Source: Botryococcus braunii
Taxonomy: Eukaryota; Chlorophyta; Trebouxiophyceae
NCBI GenBank assembly: GCA_002005505.1
Contig: MVGU01001465.1
Coordinates: 41,050-105,049 of the forward strand
Reading direction: 5' to 3'
DNA: 64,000 bases
Below the pieces are notes generated by a model, which worked only from the letters and a program-made list of their open reading frames with translations, was not told where the DNA came from and searched no databases. Positions 53,905-64,000 of the stretch are shown piece after piece; positions within the stretch are counted from its first letter, which is position 1, and each line of letters starts with the position of its first letter. The position numbers were made by a program, and so were the translations under genes.

Positions 53905-54870
53905 AAAGAGGTTCAGGCATTTGAGTAGGTAGGAAGGAACCTGACATTGGTGTATCCACCTCCTTCCCTTGGTCTGGTAGCCCATATTCTTCTACTAATT
54001 TCTCATTTTTAGGACATTAGTCATTTTTAGAGTGTGAGAAGATTCATTTATCTTGCTTTCACACCCCAAGAATGACTTAATTCCACCAAGATCATGAATT
54101 GAGAATATGTTAGTCAGCTGTTGCTTAACACACTGAATAGATTCCACATCCTCACTCACAATTTGCAGGTCATCAACATACACCAGCAAGTATACATGTG
54201 ACTTGAAGGATTCTTTGTTGATGAAGAGAGCTGGATCACACTTACAGGCTGTAAACCCAAATTTTTCCAGCTCTTCCACCAGGCACTTATGCCACGCACG
54301 TGGTGCCTGCTTTAGACCATATAAAGATCTCAGTAGCCTGCACACAATGTTCGAATCACCATTACCGAAGGAAGGAGGTTGTGCCACATACACTTCCTCC
54401 TCCAACGTTCCATTTAGGAATGCTGTCTTCACGTCAACTTGGTGTATCTTCCAACCATTTCATGTGGCTAAATTTAACAGCACCCTTCTAGATGTGTGTG
54501 TGCTGACTGGAGCAAAGGTTTCAAAGTAGTCAACCCCTGGCCTTAGCTTGCATCCTTGGGCTACCAGTCTCGCCTTAAATCTGACAATATCACATAAGCT
54601 GTCAGTCTTTAAAGCATAAACCCATTTCAGAGGAATAATTTTGGCATTGGTCTCTCACAATATTCAAAAGTTTCATGAGAGTCAATAGAGTCTATCTCTT
54701 CATTCATGGCCTCTAACCAATATGCCCACTGTGGCGATTTTTTTGGCTTCCCACAATCCTCTGGAACTTTGATATTTTTGGATGATAATTTTACTTGCTC
54801 TTGTGTCCCATTTTGATTTGGAGGTATTATACCTGATGCGTCTGTAACTGGCATTTCCCCAATGTGGTAT
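53905..54870 (-). pseudogene. CopG reverse transcriptase
   Basis: Frame from 54432: MKTAFLNGTLEEEVYVAQPP, SLYGLKQAPRAWHKCLVEEL and the catalytic LLVYVDDLQIVSEDVESIQ, then FSIHDLGGIKSFLGC. The N-terminal part (SPQWAYWLEAMNEEIDSIDS near 54690-54740) is in another frame, with a stop or shift near 54460 and 54640. Inactive. Confidence 0.87.
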
Positions 54871-55974
54871 GTTCTGGTACATACTGTCTGGTTCAGCCAC
54901 GTTTGTTTCAGCTCATATCTACCCCCACCACCTCTGGCACATTCTGCAATTCATTACTTGAGGCCGTGTTTCATCAGGGTTATGATTGTCTGACTCATCA
55001 CGTGAGTTATCTGATATGTGTGGCTCTGGATTTTGTGAATCCCCAGTGCCCCTGCTCCTTTCCTGGAGCTCCTGACCTGATAACCCACTTGGCCACTCTC
55101 TTCCGCTGTTCCAGACCTCTCAAGAAGTCATTCATTCTTTGCATGACCTCTAAGTTGGCTGGGAGAATTGGTGCCTCACCCCTTTCTACTTCGCTATTTA
55201 GTTCCAAGGCACCTGTCAAGTCAACCGCACAAAGTCCCAATCATCCCCATTATCAGTGCATGGAATTTGATCAAAATTTATATCATGGGAAACATGTGCA
55301 GGTAAGGAGTTACTAGGAGAGAGAGCATGGATTCCTAGTTTATCTTCAAGAACTTAACATTCCTCAAAACCTTTACCTTATTGCCTACCTTGATTCGATA
55401 GGCCTTTGATGCAGGCTCATATCTTATGACATTCCAGCCTCAGATCTAGCCGAAAAGGCTGATAGATCCTTATTGGTATTTATAAACGCCAGGCATCCCA
55501 CATCTTAAATAGTGCACAGTTGGTTTTCCCAAACAGCAGTTCATAGGGTGTGGCTGGCTTCCCTTAACTGCTCCAGATTTAACAACCTGACAGCTGTTGG
55601 GAGTGCATCAGCCCACATACTTTGTGGAGCCTTTGCCTGCAGAAGAAGCATTCTAACCTTCTCCTTCAAAGATCTATTAAAACGTTCTGCTCTCCCGTTC
55701 TGCTGAGGGGTGTAAGGGGCACATGTTTAGTGTCTGATCCCTTTAGACTGGAAAAAGTCAAGCAAGTCAGATTTACAAACTCGCTTCCCCTGTCAGAACC
55801 TAACCACTTTGACATTGTGGTTAGTTTGATTTTCTAAATACATGATGATTGACTTGAGAGCATCACCCACCTGGGACTTGGTCAATGCCATAGATTCACA
55901 AGCTCTATAGTAATCATCTAAGCTGTGAGCATGTAGCGCTCACCCTCAGCTCCTGGCACTGGGTAGCTCACCAA
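54871..55974 (-). pseudogene. CopG integrase and linker (heavily decayed)
   Basis: Only fragments are readable. The integrase motif PYTPQQNGRAERFNRSLKEK is recoverable around 55660-55720 with the catalytic Glu. Most of the core and the linker are in mixed frames with stops. Confidence 0.6.
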
Positions 55975-57571
55975 TTACATCCAAGTGCAACGCTGAAGAC
56001 GTTCAGTTGCTGATACTGGAGATCGTTGGTAGCTCTCTCTAATCTGCTTGCCCATCACACACACATCACACAGTGAATGACCATGTAACAAGGAGAAAGA
56101 GATGTAGATATTCCTTTCACCATGTCCTCGGTCTGCAATCGTTCCAGGTTTTTTACTTCCTGGATGTCCTAAACGTTGATGCCAGAGATCGTAATTCAGA
56201 ACATTTATGAGCATAGCCCACACTGTGTGATGACTGAATTTTGCAGCACAGACAATAAACAAAGTAAAGGCCTCTTTCCTTTCTAACTTCTGAGGTGAAT
56301 CTTGATGTGTTACTGAGCATACTGATGATCTCTCCATGTGAATTATTAGAAAATATAATTCCATCCGTTCTGCACTGGAAACCGACAAAAGATTTTCAAT
56401 GCAGTAGGCACATATTCTACATTTTTTTAGTTTACACACATTACCCAATTCATCTACCAAGCATACAGATCCACATGCCTTGCGCTGTGCAAAATGCTCA
56501 CCAGTTGCCAAAATTAAGCCCTTTGGTTGTGTATACCAGTGTATATTCTGCATCAGTCTGACATCATTGCATATGTGCGTTGAAGCGCCTGAATCTACAA
56601 CCCATCTGGAAAATGAATTACCTGAATCAGAGGAGTCACCCTGTGCAATACCTCCAACCGGATTTGCTTGGTTCTTGTGTGCTGCAATAAGGGCAGCCCT
56701 TCTCTCCTTTTCAGCTAGGAGCTTGGGACACACGTTTCTGGAGTGTCCATCTTCCAAGCAGTACCAGCAGCCCCTGAAGTTGTCAGGGAGGTTTTCTGGC
56801 ATTCCCTGTGTTCTGGATCCTGGGGTATTCCTTGGCGAGGGGGACTCTGATTGGATTGGCAAGATTGGCTGATGGGGGAAGGGGCCATGAATTCATCAAT
56901 TCCAAGCAACCTTGAACATGCCTGAATATTGAGTGTGGTCTTATCCTCATCCTGACCAAGACATGAGGTGTAGAGGTTTGACTTAGCATGCTCAAATTGC
57001 TTAGGCAGACCTCTACAATCCCCATTTTTAACCTACCATCAGAACATGGATGATTATTGGCTTGCAGACCTCTGGCCAATCTGAACTTCGTAGCCACATA
57101 TGCATGATAATCCTGACCATCGTTGATGGCGCCATAGTCCAAAATCTTGGACCATTTCCTCATCAATTCTTCATTGTATCCACTAGTGAACTTGCGCAGC
57201 AACCAGTCATAGGCATGCTTTGCATTTGGCATGTCCAATGCCCTGTCACCCAAACGTCAGGAATTTTTTCAGTGAGAAGACTCATAGCAAGAGAGTCTCC
57301 AGCTGTATCAGGATGTTCTTCTTAAAGACACACCTTAATACGTTTACTGTTGGGCTACATTCAGAACATCCTTTTGCCACCTAAAGCCATTTTCACAATC
57401 TAGATCCAATGCCTGGACTAGTTTTAGGTTGGTGTAAACAGGACTTGTCTAATCTACAACATTTCCTGACTCTGCAGACTGACTAGTGTTTTCCAGCTGA
57501 AGGATTTGTGGGTGGATTTGATTGTGGATCAGATGGATCACCTGGGATAGGGTTCATAGCCAACGTTGCCA
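55975..57571 (-). pseudogene. CopG gag, protease and pre-integrase zinc region
   Basis: N-terminus near 57571 (MATLAMNPIPGDPSDPQSNP, then frameshifts). Gag body 56870-57253 has HAYDWLLRKFTSGYNEELM and YHAYVATKFRLARGLQANNH. The 55975-56862 frame has the zinc knuckle CWYCLEDGHSRNVC, protease site WVVDSGASTHICND, CRICAYCIENLLSVSSAE and the zinc region LWHQRLGHPGSKKPG with HSLCDVCVMGKQIR. Confidence 0.83.
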
Positions 57572-57756
57572 TGCTGGGGATATAGCACCTGCGCTTTTGT
57601 TCTGTACCGTCTTCTAAGTCACGACAATGGATTCGTTTGTCTCAGCAAGCTTGTCTTTCAATGTCTCATAAGGGGAATTGTCACGTGCGATCCAAGGACA
57701 CAGAACTACACCAGCTTCTCTACTCAATGCAAGGAGTGTTGCATACTCATCAGGAG

Positions 57757-58156
57757 ACAGTGATGCGAAAAATCTAAAGGAATCTCATATCGAGCTAACG
57801 CAGTATATTGTTCACGAAGACTCCCTGAATAACTTACTCTATCGATGAGTTTCGTCTCCCAGGGATCAAGAGGAAACGTGCGACAGGGACCTTTTGGAAC
57901 AGGATACTTCGAGTTTTCAACTGCTTGGATTGGTTTAGACTGAGCCCTGTTGAGAACTGCTTGGTAATAACCTTCGTGTTCGATGCCCTCTCGACAAAAT
58001 TCTTCAAACACAATAATTCCACGTTGAATGGCACGGTTTACGTTTTTCAATAGGAACCTTTCCTGACACCCAATTATTGCATAGGTCACAGTGAAAGTGC
58101 CCTTCGCGAAGCAAGTCGAGCTCGTCGTCTGTCAGTAGCGATGGTCGTTGCTCCAT
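57757..58156 (-). pseudogene. CopG upstream frame, possible distant ORF0
   Basis: An ATG nine bases after the primer-binding site starts MEQRPSLLTDDELDLLREGH, then FHCDLCNNW. A frameshift near 58050 leads to RAIQRGIIVFEEFCREGIEH, KYPVPKGPCRTFPLDPWETK and SLREQYTALARYEIPLDFSH. Its position equals ORF0 of CopC and CopD, and the IVFEEF and PWE spots could align with IVKDF and PWE/AWE. The similarity is too weak to be sure. Confidence 0.4.
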
Positions 58157-58162
58157 GGGCGT

Positions 58163-58173
58163 GGCCCATAACC
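58163..58173 (-). promoter_or_regulatory. Primer-binding site of CopG
   Basis: Sense GGTTATGGGCC, part of the initiator tRNA-Met anticodon arm complement, separated from the LTR by two bases. Confidence 0.65.
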
Positions 58174-58175
58174 AT

Positions 58176-58792
58176 TGTGGATCCTGCAAGATCATATTAA
58201 GTTTAATATCAGATATCACAGTAATAAGACACACAAATGTGTCATCCAGATACGTGAACAAATTTAATATCAATACATCACTTAGGTGAAAGCAGTTAAA
58301 AGGTCAGGCTGATCTTCTCTTGATCTGAACAAATGCATCCACGATGCCAACACAGATGAGAGTGAATTTAGATTAGGCTGAGAGTAAGAGTTTTTGACAA
58401 CAAGACGTTTCAAAACACCATCGTTGACTGCTCGGGGCTTCGTTCAGTCGCACCTAGTATTATCAGATCAGCGTGTTGAATTGCGCTGTTCTGAACCCTT
58501 TTCACGAATTCCTATCTGAAGTTAGGTTCAAGGCCTTGGAAATTGGCCCTTATCCTAATATGAGTTATCAGTTATTAATTGCTAGGATAAGCCATGTCTC
58601 ATAACCACAAATACCTTATAGGGCTTTCTCCGCCCTGTTTCTAAGTGCCTTTATACATTAATACTTGTGGCCAAGGCCACCGGCTGTCTGTCAAAGAGTT
58701 TTCTTAGGTCAACCAATGGATTAACTATAAAGCTACTTTATTATGACAGGATTGTCCTTTTGGATTGGGCTGGCAGTGCACAAATTCCAACA
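58176..58792 (-). repeat. 5' LTR of CopG
   Basis: TGTGGATCCTGC to AATTCCAACA, 617 bp, with several indels and substitutions from the 3' LTR. Confidence 0.88.
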
Positions 58793-58793
58793 C

Positions 58794-58942
58794 TTATACC
58801 GCGATCGTCCCACTATCACCCGGCTATTCGCTTGCACTAGTCAGGCTGCTCAGGAGTATTGCTTTTTAACAGAGGAATTCATATTCCCAGGAGAAATGGC
58901 TGAGTATCATATGCTGTTGAACCGTGGTGTACTTTGTTGCAG
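58794..58942 (+). CDS. Exon-like segment right of CopG
   Basis: Reads LYRDRPTITRLFACTSQAAQ, EYCFLTEEFIFPGEMAEYHM, LLNRGVLCC and ends in a TTGCAG. It begins at the CopG LTR. The open frame on the left side of CopG (LSYWWYLGICPSF, 52500-52550) may be its continuation, so CopG may have split an exon. Family unknown. Confidence 0.35.
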
Positions 58943-59670
58943 GCACGTTTGGTGTTCCTTGCAATTGGTGCCCCGAATCTCATGAACAATAGTTTAATAT
59001 AGTGCGTTGATGTAGGATGTGAATGAGATGTTTGGGGGATACTGCTGCGTGTCAGTGTACATCTCGACATCTTCGTCTGCCCGACACACAAGCTGCATAT
59101 CAGTAAGCGTTCAGGCCAAGGACTACCCATTACTACCATTGGACTAGACACATGTAAATAATCTATACTCTTTGCTGCACCATTCAAGGAGGGGAGCTGG
59201 TTAGAGAACACCTGGCTCGGAAGTCCAATTCACACAGTTGCCCCTATCTGCCCCCCCTCCGCCTCTGGTGGTTCTTACGTGAGAAGGGGGGTATGTGTTG
59301 GGGGTTCCACCGTGATACATGTTCTTATAGAAGTTTAGCAGGTGCGTAAGTGGTTCAAGTTTGCATCTGCTGTAGTTATGTACCTCTGGTATTTCTCTGC
59401 AGGATACACACTGCTGTGGGCAAATGAAGATGTTGCGTTAAAGCATTACTGGTCCATGGGTGGATCTCCTAAGACTTGTCACACTCTCGGGAGAAGGTCT
59501 GGTCAGTAGTGCATTGCAGGGGGAGGCCTCTCTAGCCTCAATGTCTCTGCCCCCCCCCCCGCCACCAACACACACAACCCCTCTTGTGTAACAAGCATTT
59601 TTTAGTAATTTTTAATGCGCTCTTGCATATAATGGGCGATGTGGGACAATCATGAGTTGTGTTGGATGCA

Positions 59671-59846
59671 GGGGCTTGTCCACTGTTTGCTGCAGCCAAC
59701 GTAACCACAGGAACTGCATCTCATCAGGGAAAATGATGCGCAAGGAGTTGCATCTTCCTCAACCTCTCAAGATGCAGCTTGTAGCAATTTCAGAATTCGT
59801 GTTTCAAATTTCCATACATCTTGTTCAAGTCTTCGCGTCTGTAGGT
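59671..59846 (+). CDS. Putative exon with good splice sites
   Basis: Bounded by TTGGATGCAG on the left and TCTGTAG|GTAAGT on the right. Reads GLSTVCCSQRNHRNCISSGK, MMRKELHLPQPLKMQL and VAISEFVFQISIHLVQVFAS. No recognised domain. Runs of C and G interrupt the introns around it (59552-59562, 60042-60058, 60178-60190, 60637-60650, 60888-60898). Confidence 0.4.
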
Positions 59847-61194
59847 AAGTCTTCGTCGTTTCGCAGCACACATACTACTGTCTTTTTGGCTCATGCAGTG
59901 CCAAGCCGTTGCTCCCGAAAACATTCGGGAAGATCATCTTATGTTGTAGTTGGATGGGTTGAGTCTGGTTCCTGGCTGCTACCAGCTCTTGACGTTCATA
60001 CAGAGCTCATGTATAGCAGCTCCTTGTCCTTTTCAGGTCTCCCCCCCCCCCCCGGGGGGTCTTCCCTGTATGTTGCTGTTATGCTTACTGGCGCCATGTT
60101 GATGGTGCATCTCATTGGATCACTGAGGTTCACACAATGGTCGCGTGCAGCCGCATCGCTCGGGGACATAGCGGCCCGGGGGGGGGGGGGCAGACAGGGG
60201 GAGGTGGCAGGTAGCAAGAGGGGCTTGTCAATTTTCTTAGAATGGCAAGCACAATGCAACCGGTATCAAGATATAAGAACTGGTGCTGATAAGCAGTCTC
60301 AATGTACTTAACTGGAGGGCCTAGAAGGCCAAACCTGTCCCACGATCCCTTTTGACTAGCTAGCAAAAGGATTGCTTCTACTGCTTTTTCATCATCCAGA
60401 ATCTGTTGAAACTGGGAGTGAGCTTGCAAAGTGCCAAAGGTATGAATGCTTGTGTGTCCAACTCCGCCCATAGGGTCTCACATATAATGTCATTGCGGGT
60501 TCTGAATTAATGTCCGTTCAGACGTCATGATACCAAAGTTTGTGTCATTGGAATTTTTCTCTGTTAATTAACAATTAAGCTTAACCCTCTGTTAATTAAC
60601 AATTAAACTTAACCCTCTGTCAATTAACGTTATAGGGGGGGGGAGGGGGGTTGTGGATGCGCATATGTGTGCGAATCTACTGCTTGACAATACTACAGAG
60701 AATGTTGTTGACACAGAGCCAATGGAGTAAGCACTCTGCTAGTTCAGCTCATGCCTGCAGTACTGCAGTAAAGCACTCGCATCACGTCGAGAGCAGCAGA
60801 GCAGATATAGCCTTGGCTTGGATATGTTTGCTGTCCCAGTGTTTGCCAAGGGCACTTCTTTGATTAAATGAAAAGGCCTTGGCCCAAGGGGGGGGGGGGT
60901 GTTACTTTGCGGAACAGTAACTTGAGCCAATTAAGGCCTATCGATGTGCCTCCAGATATCTGCCTTGCCAAATAGAATGGTTGCTAGTCAGACAAGTATG
61001 AGATTCCATGTCAGTGCTTTACATATGCAAGAACTTGTGCTTTGAATACTGCACAATTGTCTGGACCTTCCTTGTGGTGGAGCATCCACAAGCCCCATTG
61101 CATTGGTCACAATTTTTGGGGCTACTACCAATCACTTTACACTAGAAGAGTAATAAGTAACCACTAATTATTGAAGGCGTCTCTGCCTCTGCAG

Positions 61195-61355
61195 GACGAC
61201 AGTGGGCCTCATAGGGGACCTTTCGAGGATCCTTCAACGCCGTTCCAGCCTCTGGGGACCGTCTACAGGAGACCCTACGACTTCTCGTACCTGCCTTTGG
61301 CGTTGTTTTCTCGTGCGGAATCCGCACTTACAGTATTCATAGCTATTGAATACTA
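61195..61355 (+). CDS. Putative exon, Pro/Phe-rich
   Basis: After CTCTGCCTCTGCAG. Reads DDSGPHRGPFEDPSTPFQPL, GTVYRRPYDFSYLPLALFSR, AESALT and on to a stop at 61354 unless spliced. Function unknown. Confidence 0.3.
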
Positions 61356-61846
61356 ACTGTGTAATAACTGTTTGTTATATTGACCTTGCGAGAATCACAT
61401 TTATTGAGTTGTCCAATACTTCCGTGCATTGGTTGACGAGATGTTCGGTATCTGTTTGTTCCGTTACTGTTTTCGTTGATGGCCATACAGGTATGTCCTC
61501 TTTGACTTGTCTTTCCTGGATTTATATGTCGGAGACCACATTATACCGGTAGAAGACGGTGCCTCCCTGCAGCCGTTGCAGTCGTCCATCTCCCGGGGAC
61601 GCGCTTTCATTACCCTCCAATGAATAGCGTCATTCTTTGAAGCACCGGTTTTCAACCTCTCCTATTGTTGGTATCAAATTAATTAATTCAATTAATTCGA
61701 CATGTTAAATATGACCTAGATGCTGTTGTTGGCGTTATGCGTAAGTTTTCCTTAAGTTTTCCGTAAGTTTTCCACCTTTTTCATACCCCTTTTCTTGATT
61801 TTCATTGTTATTATCAAGCATCTAACCTTATGTCTGTGTTTACAGC

Positions 61847-62131
61847 GGCTAGTGCAAACTCGCAAAACGTTTCCCCTCCACTGCCGTTGATGCAAGCGTT
61901 GCATGAAGGTACAATCTGCGAAATCAATATTGCTTGTAGGTCTTTGTTGTCGAGTTGTTTTCGGCCCCTAGATTCCGCGAAATGTGGTGTGCGGTTAGGA
62001 TGCGCATCACTCTTAATACTAAACAATAGTACAGCTGCTAAGACGTTCAAGTTCGTGTTTTCAGTGAGCCAGAATGTCCAACCGACGTGCGTCTTCACCA
62101 GATATGGCTTGTGGAGAACGGTTGTCCGGTG
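61847..62131 (+). CDS. Two putative short exons
   Basis: First after TGTGTTTACAG: AASANSQNVSPPLPLMQALHE, ending GAAG|GTACAA (61908). Second after TGTTTTCAG (62064): contains ATG for MSNRRASSPDMACGERLS, ending CCG|GTGAGT at 62130. Splice-site quality is good. Exon joining and function are unknown. Confidence 0.3.
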
Positions 62132-62472
62132 AGTCTCCGCGCCGGCCTGAAATTCTTCCCAATGTCACACTATCATATGCCCTGCAAACATGCTCATTAT
62201 TCCCTTTGGCATATAACAACACATGCTGCAGAAGACCTGTGACCAGGTTACTTGTGGCTTCTTGAAAATATTTCCTGAAATAATCCGACTTCGTCCCAGA
62301 TGATGAAGACCTCCTCACGGTGGACTCATGGACACGTGCACGTACAAGTTGTAATTATGGTATTACATGTATTCCTATAAGCAAGCTCGCGCTCGATGAC
62401 CGGGTTGGTACTATTTCCAAATCGCGTAGTGTCTATAAATCACACTGCTGACTTTGTCCTTTCATATGCAGG

Positions 62473-62570
62473 GTCTGCATGCCAGCAACATCCAAACCAC
62501 TTCACAACTCATCATCCACAGCATCCACAACCTAATATGCTTCCACTACCACAACCCTGTCTCCCAGGCA
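62473..62570 (+). CDS. Putative His/Gln/Pro-rich exon
   Basis: After TTTCATATGCAG. Reads ACQQHPNHFTTHHPQHPQPN and MLPLPQPCLP up to a CAG near 62570. Low complexity. Confidence 0.3.
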
Positions 62571-62643
62571 TGTTGGCATATATCATAATTTCTGTATCGT
62601 ACTTATTATCAGTTTAACATATCTGACATTTCCTTGGATTGCA

Positions 62644-62880
62644 GATTGGGAGCATATTCAGAATTGCCATGCGTTCTGTTACGATTTTATGGACTTCCAG
62701 ACCTGTGCATTTTGTGCCAAAACAGTATTTGGCGGAACCAAAGAGACCTTCCACACCATCAACCCTCCCCCCCCTGTGGCATTCCAGGAGTACATCCAGA
62801 ATTGCCCCGCATTGAAAGAAGCCAGCCCTTTAGTAGTCCAACCCGTAACTGGAATCCTATACCCACAACTGCTGCAGTAT
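62644..62880 (+). CDS. Putative exon cut by the CopA-2 LTR
   Basis: After CTTGGATTGCAG. Reads WEHIQNCHAFCYDFMDFQTC, AFCAKTVFGGTKETFHTINP, PPPVAFQEYIQNCPALKEAS and PLVVQPVTGILYPQLLQY, then the first bases of the LTR give Cys and a stop. The CxxC (TCAFCAK) could bind metal and faintly recalls the Cys motif upstream of Helitron-like proteins, but I would not assign it. The strongest coding segment in this region. Confidence 0.45.
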
Positions 62881-63242
62881 TGTTGAGTTGTGAACATTAT
62901 TATTGAATTCCTTGTGCTTTAAATGATCTTCACATGTACACTACTAGACTGTGGGTCCATTGAGAACATAAGGTACCTTCAGACACGATAGAGTGTGGAC
63001 GTTTTTGAACATAAGGTACAATCAGATCTAGATCACACGTTTATTTGAAGAGGACTATTAATGCAGCGATCATCGCACATGCGAGCAACTAGAATGGAAA
63101 GATGCTGGGCACGTAAGGATGCTAGTCTTATTCATTTAGTGCATGTGTCTAATAGCAGACAGTCGTCAAGGACTGTAGCTAGAGAGACACTTACGACCTG
63201 TCTGCTTGCGTACAGGTGATGCCGAATGCCCATAACCTTTTA
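62881..63242 (+). repeat. 5' LTR of CopA-2
   Basis: TGTTGAGTTGTGAAC to CCCATAACCTTTTA. Like CopA-F it ends TTTTA, not CA. 63228-63237 and 63243-63252 form a perfect 10-bp inverted repeat with a 5-base loop across the LTR end and primer-binding site. Confidence 0.9.
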
Positions 63243-63513
63243 GGTTATGGGCCCACGCCTTCCAGCTGAGCATAAGGCGGACAGGAGTGGATGTTTGTTT
63301 CTAATGCAACGGAAGTGAGCGTCAACAGACCCCGGGGGGGGGGGGGGGGACGGACTCCGTCAAGAAATCGCGGCAGTGAACGCAGTCCACCAAGTGACTC
63401 ATCTTCATTTCGTTTCTTTGTATTTTTGACTTCAAGTCATGAGAGATGTCAATCGTTAAGTTCGATCGGGACTGTATTACGGAAGAACTCTTTCGTATCG
63501 TGATGCTATTGAA

Positions 63514-64000
63514 ATGACAAAAAGTAAGAAAGGAAAGACGAAGTCAGCAGTGAACAATTCAAACAGTGAAGAAGAGATGTCACAGCCGACAGGCGCAGGA
63601 ACCCCAGCCCCTTCCCAGTCTGGCCAGCAGTCAGGCTCTGCAACCAGTTCTCAGGGCAATGCTAATGCTTATACTTGGAACAATTCCAACCCCAAGATGA
63701 CAAAAATGCTGGATGAAAAGAAAACCAATTTCACAGCATGGTATGCGGCCATCGAAAACTGTGCAAATTAGAAAGGTGTCAGAACAGCTATAGATGGGCC
63801 GATGCCTAGCACAGTGGAGGATCCAGCTGCAAAACATTTTTTGCAGCAGTCAGTTCCCACGATTTGGGAGGACGAAGTCACAGATCGCCCGTCTGCGTAT
63901 GACTTCATACAATGGATCAAATCTGACTGCATTGGTGGAAAGAACCCAGGGACTTCAGCCCAATGGGAGAAGATCTTGCAGCAGGGCATGAAGAAAGGAG
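63514..64000 (+). pseudogene. CopA-2 gag (partial, with nonsense codon)
   Basis: Starts MTKSKKGKTKSAVNNSNSEE, then NNSNPKMTKMLDEKKTNFTA and WYAAIENCAN. A TAG at 63769-63771 interrupts the frame, which continues as KGVRTAIDGPMPSTVEDPAA, SAYDFIQWIKSDCIGGKNPG and LQQGMKKG to the window end. Homologous to CopA-1 and CopA-F gag; CopA-1 has Thr-Lys (NTK) at the stop position. Confidence 0.85.

Larger units (their letters stand above)
52551..58792 (-). mobile_element. CopG, degenerate Ty1/copia element
   Basis: Minus-strand element with LTRs 52551-53175 and 58176-58792 that visibly differ by several percent, making it the oldest LTR element here. Primer-binding site (sense GGTTATGGGCC, two bases after the LTR) is of the half-tRNA-iMet type. 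Contains an upstream frame, gag, protease, integrase, RT and RNase H, all with frameshifts. The bases flanking the LTRs (CCTTC and CTTAT) do not match, so either the duplication has decayed or the ends were rearranged. Confidence 0.87.
62881..64000 (+). mobile_element. CopA-2, 5' end of another CopA element
   Basis: Plus-strand copy running out of the window: LTR 62881-63242, primer-binding site, leader with a G-run at 63334-63349, and gag from 63514. The last five bases before it are AGTAT; the far duplication is not visible. Confidence 0.9.

Noticed and set aside
52551..58792. A clean 5-bp target duplication for CopG
   Set aside because: Flanks read CCTTC and CTTAT; no convincing match, so none is claimed.

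Overview
Nuclear DNA of a eukaryote, almost entirely transposable elements (TEs). There are no prokaryotic gene features. LTR retrotransposons, DNA transposons, GT-AG introns and very long CT/GA/GT microsatellites point to a large, repeat-rich genome, possibly an alga or other protist. The species cannot be named from this sequence. Family names here are mine. Copia-type: CopA (copies 0, 1, 2 and F), CopC, CopD, CopG. Gypsy chromoviruses: Gyp1 and Gyp2. Non-autonomous LTR element: LardE. DNA transposons: CACTA-1 and hAT-1.

Left half (1-36550) is a nested stack that can be unpicked from target-site duplications (TSDs) and from intact copies of each interrupted site. CopA-0 (1-34910, minus strand, left LTR cut by the window edge) carries three insertions: CopD (941-7544, TSD CATAC), CACTA-1 (7974-14900, TSD TAG) and LardE (15666-32513, TSD CTACT). 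LardE's right LTR holds Gyp1 (19125-32059, TSD CGCAC). Gyp1 holds a CopC-type solo LTR (20458-27554, TSD CTTTC), and that LTR holds the nearly full-length CopA-1 (21140-27499, TSD CTAAT). CopA-0 itself seems to sit in the gag gene of another copy, CopA-F (34911-36550). CopD also carries a Gyp2 solo LTR (3681-3886, TSD CTTTG).

Middle (36551-51260): a non-autonomous hAT element (37650-51119, 8-bp TSD ATGGCAGC) holds CopC (37698-50035, TSD CTTTT), and CopC's pol holds Gyp2 (42021-47217, TSD ACATG). Right part (51260-64000): plus-strand exon-like segments with splice sites, broken by the older CopG (52551-58792). The last exon-like frame is cut at 62880 by the 5' LTR of CopA-2, which runs out of the window.

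The copia elements encode gag, protease, integrase, reverse transcriptase (RT) and RNase H in that order, but every copy is damaged. Three features look unusual. (1) CopC and CopD carry a conserved extra reading frame, called ORF0 here, between the primer-binding site and gag; CopG has a possible distant relative in the same place. (2) CopC, CopD and LardE LTRs contain a tandem duplication whose spacer starts with a 5' splice site (CAG|GTAA) and whose second unit ends in CAG. The 3' LTR of CopC lacks exactly that GT...AG segment. (3) The copia primer-binding site, GGTTATGGGCCCA, matches the anticodon arm of initiator tRNA-Met (half-tRNA priming), and the adjoining LTR end can pair with it as a hairpin.
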